In this document: piece after piece, positions 56,675-64,000 of the stretch
Position numbering within the stretch: the stretch's first letter is position 1
Layout of the letters: each line of letters begins with the position of its first letter
DNA from: Liopterus haemorrhoidalis
Lineage: Eukaryota; Arthropoda; Insecta; Coleoptera; Dytiscidae
Direction of reading: 5' to 3'
DNA length: 64,000 nucleotides
Assembly: GCA_963971575.1 (NCBI GenBank)
Contig: OZ020611.1
Location: forward strand, 4,972,882 to 5,036,881
Program-made: the position numbers and the translations under genes
Notes under the pieces: model-generated
What the model saw: only the letters and a program-made list of their open reading frames with translations
Database searches by the model: none
Told to the model about the DNA's origin: nothing

Positions 56675-57008
56675 TATATTAAGTAACATGTACATATTTT
56701 CATAAGTATGCCTGTTAACGTGGCTATGAGTTAAAATCGCTGTTGCCCTTATTTACAACTCTGTTAAATTAACAGCTGTGTTCATAATAACACCATTAGG
56801 CTATTAACGCTGGTACTAAGAAACTGTTGCTATAATTGCACCTACTAAAAATATTTCATTAAAAAGCCAAAATATATTTGTCTATTTCGGCTTAAAAATA
56901 ATTTCTTTTATGACTATAAACTGAAATTATAGAATTTTTCAATTCATCGTTAAACACATGAACTGTTCAAACTGTCCAATCGGCAAATATTCCTTATAAA
57001 GGAAAGTT

Positions 57009-57305
57009 TTATTCATTCGTTTCACTCTTGGGTAGCAGCATCGCTACATGCTGGTATTTATTAGATTTGTATTTTTCCTGGATGGCTTGTTGTTGCATTG
57101 TGGGGGCGCTGGCGTAGGTGGTCTGGAGGTATTTTATGCATGAAGTAAGATGTCGCTCGTTGTAGTATGTTACCTCTTCTAGTTCTGTTGTCCATGGTTC
57201 CAGTTCTAGAGTATCGCGTGCTACGTATACGGATGATGCGGCTAATGTTGATGGAAGGAATTGAAGATACGGTTCCGCTTCAAGCATTGATAATTCACAC
57301 AGATA
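57009..57305 (-). CDS. CycA: CycA last exon
   Basis: Acceptor [25 protein letters not shown] begins fold 2, and the exon ends at TAA 57009-57011. An AATAAA-like signal on the minus strand may overlap the stop region, not proven. Confidence 0.95.
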   Translation of the reverse strand, partial: YLCELSMLEAEPYLQFLPSTLAASSVYVARDTLELEPWTTELEEVTYYNERHLTSCIKYLQTTYASAPTMQQQAIQEKYKSNKYQHVAMLLPKSETNE

Positions 57306-60300
57306 CTAAAAGAAAAATAATAATAAATTATTAATAAACTTTTTAGACAAGATTTTTGTTAAAAATATTTCCCAAAAAATAAAAAATGGTATCACACTCA
57401 GTTATTTTACTTCTCAGTACACTTTCAAACTTTTAAAACCACCTTCTGAAGTAAAAAGTGACTAAATCAACAAGTCGGGGGACTGCCTGGTGTTGCAAAA
57501 AGAATTAAACAGTGCAGCGAAGCGGTGCGAAAAAAAAAAAAAAAAAAAAACTTAAAATGAACATCAACAAATGCAAAGTAATATCCTTTACACGTAGTAC
57601 CGTGTGATCATAATTTCTTGTCAGTTACATAACAGTAAACAATGACCTTAAAAATATCAAAACTGTATTCTATCTCATATCTCATAATTCCAATTTAACA
57701 AAGAACCAATCAGATTTCTTTGTTTGTCCGATCTCACCCGAGCAGTAACGATATTGTATTGATAACTTCATGTTGTTCGTTAACTCAATGGCGTGTAGAG
57801 AAAAAGTAGTGTTCATTTCATAATTAATTGGTTTTTGTTAAGATATATTATTGTTTTTTTTTTTTCGTTATTTTTGTTGTTGTTGATATTATTGTTATTA
57901 ATATTGTAATTGGAAGACGATTGTTGATCGAGGTTAGCTCTTAGAAGTAGGTAAGTGAAATATTGAACATACATAACCCAATATAAAAATCGAATCTACG
58001 TCTATGTGTGCATGTCCTTGGAAATAAATTTGATAACAAAATGTTTCTGTCAACTATTGCATAACTGACAAAAAATTATGACCGCTCTGTATAAACAAAA
58101 TAACCCACGATTACCATATTGATAATATAGTGCTCCTGACAGTAAAGTGAAAGATTAAAGCCGCATTCAGAGCTCTTAAATCAATAGCTTATGCACTGTA
58201 GCTTATAGACTATTCACTGTCACCAGAAAGTTTGTCATATGGTAAGACGTGAAACCGTTCAGACCTCCAAATTTAATACGTTGTTGTGGATTGTGAATAA
58301 TTTTCTAAACTTTGTAGTTGGTCAGTTGTCTTAATGAGACAGACATATAAACACATTGGCTATCGCATTCTATCAGTGACACCGTAGTTTTCGTATGTCT
58401 TTACATAACCTAACATAATGTCATCATTAACAAATCTTACTCAAAATTACAAAGACGGACAGTAAATATGATCAATTTAGGTAATTAGGTTAGATTTAGT
58501 TAGTTAAAATCTAAGACAACAGAATTATAAAAACGATAATACATAGAATTAATTTTACGAAGCTATATAGTTGGTTGGTAAACACACAGATGGCGGACTA
58601 TTCGTAACACGTTAATTTCTAACTAGCTGTGAACGGTGTTTAGAACGTTAAAACTATCCATAGAAACATAACTCAGAGCGTAACAACGTACAGTCTATAA
58701 CGTATTAATTTAAAGAGGTCGGAATGCGACTTTAGGTGTACTATTTAAACACGATTTTAATTTTAGTGACCGTATAGACAATATAGTGAATAGTGCCCTA
58801 AAAAGTTCACGATTTATACTAAGAAACAGTGGTAGTTTTAAGATATCTACAACTTGGTTACTGTACTGTGCACTAGTTCGACCTAAATTGGAGTACACGA
58901 AAATCAAATAGAAAAAATGGAAAAGAGATTTGTAAGAAACCTGACCCTGAAATTAACCGGAACATATCCTTTTCGCATCTCTTATGCAAACCAGTTAAAA
59001 AACTTAGCTCTCAATAATAGCAAGAAATTTCAAACATTAGAATGGAGACGCAACATCCACACTTTGAATTTAGCGTTTAAATTATTTAATAATAAACTAG
59101 ATGCTCCAGAATTTCTTCAAAATTTAAATATTCGAGTCCCGGACATAATATTGAGAATTAAAAATGATCACTTTTTCAAAATTTCAGAATCTATGTCACC
59201 ACTGAACAAAATGCTCAGTCTAGTAAACAAACAAGTCTCTTATATGGTGGGTTTAGTCAACACTTAGCGATAGCTTTAGTTTTACTCCTATATTTTAATT
59301 TTATCCTTAAAAGATAAACTATCATATCGCTACGAGCAAGTTCATACAACACATTTCTTTAATTTTAGTCCTATGGTTCTGGCCTTGAAATATAACTAAA
59401 TTCTAACTTTCCTACGGCTGGGAGTAAATCACGTTAAAACCGCACCATGCGCGTTCGCGCACCCCGATTTAAATTCTAAAAGCACCCATCGTGGCCAACA
59501 TAAGGCCATAAATAGCAGCAACACTTCTAGACTTATTTCGGTACATGTTTACACACAATGTTATATTTGTCAATAACCAAAAATTTTAATTTTTTGACAT
59601 TTAGAAAAATGATACTATGCGCGTGCGTTAAACTCGACGTCTCATTGGTTACTTGTTAAAAGTTAAAACTCGTTAAAACATTGTATAAACCCGTACTCAT
59701 TCAAGACGATGAAAGCCAAGACTAAAACTAAGAGTAAGATTCAAATTAACGCAGCAGCTATCGCTAAGTGTTGACTAAACTCACCATCATTCAAGACGAT
59801 TAAAGCCAAGACTAAAACTAAGAGTAAGATTCAAATTAACGCAACATCTATCGCTAAGCGTTGCCTAAACCCACCAATAGAGATGTAGATATCTTTTACG
59901 ACAATTATAGAGTTTGTTAATATAAAAATAAATTAGACTAGTTATATTGTATTTTATTGTACGTTTGATTATATTGTGTTTTATTCTTTATTTTATTTAT
60001 TATTGACGGGTTCGATTCCCGGTGAGGCAGTATTTTGATATTTAATTGCTACATTTAATTACAGTAACCATTAGCCAAGATATATTTTATTTATAAGACC
60101 AAATCTCAAGCAGGATTATTAAAAATGTCATAAAAAGTAAAACAGTACACCATAAAAATAAACGTAAATTTGGTAAGCCTGACTAAATCTAGTTTGAAAA
60201 GTTGGGTAGTATGTTGCATAGCATTGAAAATTTGAAGAAAGTATTGTGTTTCACATTATACTTTTTTCGTCAATACTACGCAAAAAATAAGTAGTGCTAC

Positions 60301-62690
60301 GGAGTAAAGTATAATATCGAACAGACTTAATGTACATTGATATTAATCGAAATATAGTCCTAAATATGTATATTTACCATTGCAAGGAACATAATTTTCT
60401 CAGTCTGTTCACTGGCAACGCAGTATTTTGTGAGGAATGACAGTGGTGTTGGAATGGACAAGTCAAAAGCTAATACTTTGAGTATGAGCTGCTCCATACG
60501 CAGCACCTGCTTCTTGTTGTACGTATCATCTGTGATGTAAACAAACTCACCCACATCTGGAGGATAGATTTCTTCATATTTTCTGTAAAAAAAAAAAAAA
60601 TAATTATTATCTGTTTAATATGCTTACTTTTAACTGATATACTAAATCGCCATCAGGTCTCGATGGCGATTTTGATGAGTTGTACAGTGACATTATTTCT
60701 ATCAGGTGATAGCAAAAATTCGTGCCCGATTTGAAATAAAATTAAATAAAACACATTTTCGTGGAAAAACATTTTTATTAATCAATAATGTACTCCCCAT
60801 CATTTTCTATAACTGTCTCCCAACGTTTTACAAGTTTTTGAATTCCTTCTTTGTAGAAACTGGGTGGTTTATCTTCAAAGAAAGTAGTAAGGTAGTTTTT
60901 GACTTTTTCCACAGAAACAATTTATTTGCCATTCAAATTATTTTGCAGAGAACGAAACAGATGAAAATCTGAAGGGGCAAGGTCAGGGGAATACGGCGTT
61001 TGCTGGAGGATTTCCCATTTTAAATCCCTAAGTTTTTGCAGTGTCTGTTGAGCGACATGTGGTCTAGCGTTGTCGTGGTGAAAGATGATGCCTTTTCGAT
61101 TAACCAAACTTGGACGTTTTGCTTGGATTTCCATATTGCGTTGGGTGAGTTGCTCACAGCACTTCTCCGCAGTTATTGTTTTGTCTATTGTTTGAAATAA
61201 AGTATTCCTCTGAAATCCCACCAGACACATAACAACACTTTCATTGGATGCAATTCATCTTTAGCCAAAGATTCTGCTCGTTCACTCCCATACTTCCAGC
61301 TTCTTTTTCTTTTTATGTTGTGATACATAATCCATTTTTTATCTCCAGTTATTACTCGATCCAAGAAAGGTTCATTTTATTGACGGGCAAGGAAACACGT
61401 TTCAGTTTGTTCTGTTCTGTCAAAATGTGCGGAACCCATATATCGATTTTCGAAGTATAGCCAAGTTTTCTTAAACGGCGAAATGCTGTCGATTTGTCAA
61501 CATTTAACTTCTCAGCAATCTCTTCAGTCGAAATCCGTGGATGACTATTCACCAAATCACGGATACAGTCATTATTATACGGGCACGAACTTTTGCAATC
61601 ACCTGATATCTTAGGTAAATCCAATTTTCCCAATAAACGACGCATCCATTCAGAAATAATAGAACCGAAGCTGCAGTCAAATAATTATATAATGAAATTT
61701 TAGATACAGTTTGCAACCAAATGGATATTCGTTTTAAAAAACTAGAATCCTTGAAATTTTTTGAACACTTTAATTTTAATTTTGTTCACGACTATCAGAA
61801 AAAAATTCCACATGATTGTTTACATTTTTTTATGGGAATCTTATGGTAAATATTTCGATACTACCAAACTTAGAATGAATTACACATATTGCACCACTCA
61901 GAGTCTTATTAAAACAAATGTATTTGATTTAATAAAACATATATAAGATCATGATTCAAAAGACTGAACTTACGAAGCAATAAACATAGCAGCGGTCCCA
62001 ACTAATTGCAGCTTTGCCCTGACGACAGACATGTAACTGAGGAATCTGTCGATATAAGAGACAGCGAGGTAAAGGGTTTCAGTCTGCAGGCGATACTCTT
62101 CAGCGACCTCCACCAGCCAGTCCACCAGGATAGTACGCATCGAATGTGTTATATCAGGCTGTTTCTTCATGTAACCAGCCTTTGGACGATTACGTAACTG
62201 AAAAAAATAATAAATATTAATAAAAATAAATAATCTCTGTTATCATCTGAACAAGAATATAATTTTATTTTGGTTATAAACATTGAACGATATTTACCTC
62301 AGCTTCACGTAAATATTTATGGATATTTTTCCTATATTCCGGAACTTCAAAAAATATCTCCCTCTCCTGACGATGACTAATCGGTCTGCTGGGTACAGTC
62401 AATACCAGAGACTTATCCACACTCATCGGTGAATCTTGCAAGCTGTCTTCTGACATACTCTTATCAATCTGATTCTTGGTCTCTGGAACCGAAGGTTTCG
62501 GAGCGAATAATGCCTCTTTGGCATTTTTGATATTTTTAGTTGCAACTTCAGATTTCTCCTCTTGTTTATCTTCGTAGACTTTAAAAGCTTCGAACTGTGC
62601 CACTGGCACAGGAGGAATTGGTTTACGAAATTGTTTAGCATATGCATTTTCATCATTTATTTTTATATCGGCGAACGCTTGAGCAGAAAC
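57009..62690 (-). CDS. CycA: Cyclin A, 3' four exons (N-terminus beyond the window)
   Basis: Activates CDK1/CDK2 in S phase and at mitotic entry; nuclear. Exons (transcript order): 62690-62298, 62197-61974, 60582-60378, 57305-57009; 1119 nt, 372 residues plus stop, in frame through GT-AG sites. The first exon in view ends in the pre-fold helix [18 protein letters not shown]. The second holds [18 protein letters not shown] (MRAIL-type substrate patch and conserved Trp), [14 protein letters not shown] and KLQLVGTAA of cyclin fold 1. The third has [20 protein letters not shown] and [12 protein letters not shown] leading into fold 2. The last ends PKSETNE-TAA. Upstream coding (destruction box) is not in 62691-64000, where only a family A repeat and AT-rich DNA are seen. 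Partial gene by window edge, not by damage. Confidence 0.97.
57306..58689. other. CycA intron, repeat-poor part
   Basis: A-run at 57531-57551 and no other recognised feature. Confidence 0.45.
58690..59273 (+). pseudogene. Jockey-like ORF2 C-terminal fragment in the CycA intron
   Basis: Plus-strand frames: [34 protein letters not shown], then after a frameshift [20 protein letters not shown] and [15 protein letters not shown] to [13 protein letters not shown] (59271-59273). This is the thumb/C-terminal region of Jockey-type ORF2. No RT core remains. Confidence 0.8.
59698..59876. repeat. Two tandem ~90-bp units, inverted relative to the RT 3' end
   Basis: CATTCAAGACGAT...GCTAAGTGTTGACTAAACTC and its second copy. 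Their ends are the reverse complement of the RT stop region (GTTTAGTCAACACTTAGCGA at 59255-59274). Confidence 0.75.
60378..60582 (-). CDS. CycA: CycA exon (end of fold 1, start of fold 2)
   Basis: [18 protein letters not shown]...MFLAM between a TTACAG acceptor and GTAAAT donor. Confidence 0.96.
60705..61650 (-). pseudogene. Mariner DD34D transposase fragment in the CycA intron
   Basis: Minus-strand pieces: HTH part [24 protein letters not shown], then [37 protein letters not shown] (second Asp) and [14 protein letters not shown] (third Asp, 34 residues on). A frameshift near 61240-61350 separates the halves. The extreme N-terminus and the right terminus are not recognisable; the left terminus is near 60705. 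A different mariner lineage from 10849-12135 by its [12 protein letters not shown] block and HTH. Confidence 0.82.
61974..62197 (-). CDS. CycA: CycA exon (cyclin box core)
   Basis: [46 protein letters not shown] and GTAAMFIAS; acceptor TTTTTTCAG, donor GTAAGT. Confidence 0.97.
62298..62690 (-). CDS. CycA: CycA exon (linker before the cyclin box)
   Basis: 131 codons, phase 0 at both ends. Ser/Lys-rich linker ([17 protein letters not shown]) with possible CDK sites (SP), then the helix before fold 1. Confidence 0.93.
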
Positions 62691-62725
62691 CTAAAAAAAA
62701 TTAAGTAATTATGCTAACATTTTAA

Positions 62726-63675
62726 TGAACGATATTTTTAAAATAATTTATCATCTGTTAATCTAATTCGAATGCCTAATCACATTACTGCACATATTTA
62801 GGTTTCTAAATATGTGCAGTATTTTTTTTATATAGCAAGGTTCATTAAGATTTTGGCTTCCATTGGTTGTTTTAAGTCATATGCTCCGCCCAGCTGATTT
62901 TATATACATTGAAACATAGAATTAAATTATAATTCCAACATTTCCCACTGGTTATTAAATTTACTCTTTTAAAAATTAAATGCAACATTTGCCAAAATAT
63001 AACTAAAATTTTGACAAAATAATTTAAACAAAATAAAAAAATGAAAAAAAAAAAAAAACAAAAAATAAAATTGTCTCCAGAGCAGAAGCGAATCCTAGTT
63101 TGCAGCTTAGGAATCGAGAAGGCTAACCATTAGACTATGAACGCTTAGCGGTTTACTATGTTGTGTAACGTATTAAATATTTTACATCGTCAACCAAAAC
63201 ATACAAAAAATGCGTTATTTTCCGAAAACATAATCTGATCAAAAATTCCTGTTGTACTATTCCTGTTCACACCAATGTTCATTAATTAGAATTTTTTCAG
63301 ATTTTTAGATTACCCCCTTTGGCTTACCGGGAGTGGGACAAAAAATTTGTTGCACATTTTTGGCAAAAATCGCGTTAAAATAATTTATTTTGCAAAAAAA
63401 AATTTGATCGTTAATCCCCGTACTAAGGGCTTTCATTTGATACCTTCACAGCATTTTAAAAAAATGTATTTTTTTTGATGAGCCCATATTTGTTTATATT
63501 TTTAGGGTGATATGTTTTTTAGATATTTTAGTATTTTTCCTTTGTGTGGGTCAAAGAGTTGTATAAGCATACCAAATTTCAACTCTTTAGGTTTAGCCGT
63601 TTGGCTACACCAAACAGACAGACGACAAAATGACGGTATGAGTTTTTTGATCATACCTACAAAACCCTAAAAATG
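62726..63675 (-). repeat. Family A composite repeat, copy 6, in CycA intron
   Basis: From ATTTTTAAAATAATTTATCA to CATACCTACAAAACCC. Carries a tRNA-like module at 63075-63150. Lacks the outermost 3' palindrome found in copies 1 and 4. Confidence 0.75.
63075..63150 (-). ncRNA. tRNA-like module inside family A copy 6
   Basis: On the minus strand AGTCTAATGGTTAGCCTTCT (A-box-like) and AGGATTCGCTTCTGC (weak B box). Diverged from the modules at 4296 and 27238 although flanks agree. Confidence 0.5.
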
Positions 63676-64000
63676 AACACCCTGTATAATAAGATTAGTT
63701 TGTGGTGCAAGACTTGTACCATTGTTGTCAAATAACTTCGCAATGCAGTGGGAAAACGAAGCAATATTAAAACCGAGTAATCCAATAATTTTATATTAAT
63801 TTCTTAAATGAAATATTTGGTAAAGTTTCAGAAAAGTTTTTGTGAAACTTTAAAGTATTTCATTAAATAATCTTTTACCTATATACTAGTTTCATCAAGT
63901 AAAACTATCTATTCAATATATCAAAACTTTTGGTTATTAAAAACGCCCAGTTAAAACAGTTACAATATATTGATACTCAAATTTATGTTAATAATTCCTA
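63676..64000. other. No exon seen at the right edge
   Basis: AT-rich; presumably CycA intron, judged from the open 5' side of the gene. Confidence 0.45.

Noticed and set aside
60005..60030. Perfect tRNA T-arm-like GGGTTCGATTCCCG
   Set aside because: No D arm, anticodon arm or 5' acceptor half precedes it; at most a tRNA or SINE scrap.

Overview
The window is AT-rich eukaryotic DNA, almost certainly from an insect. It holds two intron-containing host genes, both on the minus strand, in a large excess of DNA transposons, non-LTR and Penelope-type retroelements, a SINE, MITEs and tandem repeats. I cannot fix the insect order from sequence alone. No bacterial-type operons, rRNA genes or CRISPR arrays are visible.

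Host gene 1 (15530-28757, minus) is a complete polypeptide N-acetylgalactosaminyltransferase of the GALNT10 type. It has ten exons, and all junctions join in frame to a 602-residue type II Golgi enzyme. Host gene 2 (57009-62690, minus, continuing past the right edge) is cyclin A. Four exons encode 372 residues, including both cyclin folds; the N-terminus with the destruction box lies outside. Introns of both genes are packed with repeats. GALNT10 intron 9 holds an inverted Penelope-like fragment and a Tc1 scrap. Intron 3 is nearly 5 kb and holds a hAT element with a nested MITE. Cyclin A intron C-D holds a Jockey-type RT tail.

Layout: 1-3450, nested mariner, RNase H-type non-LTR element and MITEs. 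3790-7460, copies of a composite ~1.1 kb repeat (family A) and of a repeat carrying a coding exon (family B). 8180-10190, a possible TIR element with a SWIM zinc-finger pseudogene. 10849-12135, a nearly full-length mariner. 13165-15103, two TIR elements. 15530-28757, GALNT10. 28758-57008, a 28-kb gene-poor stretch with family A copies, hAT MITEs, a SINE with perfect target-site duplication, two DD41D Tc1/mariner copies (one inside a Jockey-like element), a TIR element carrying an arthropod 'PPLH..LGLMK' protein pseudogene, a higher-order minisatellite split by a PIF/Harbinger element, a piggyBac-like MITE, a ~130-bp satellite array, and a DD34E Tc1 element. 57009-64000, cyclin A with intronic RT and mariner remnants and another family A copy.

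The most interesting material is in the mobile fraction: the CACTGG-ended element with the PPLH pseudogene (44755-46142); family A, whose copies share flanks but carry divergent tRNA-like modules; family B, which disperses a first exon with splice donor; a GGTTAATG-ended family with 8-bp duplications; and three hammerhead-like CTGANNA...GAAA motifs. All searches and alignments that would settle these are named in the findings.
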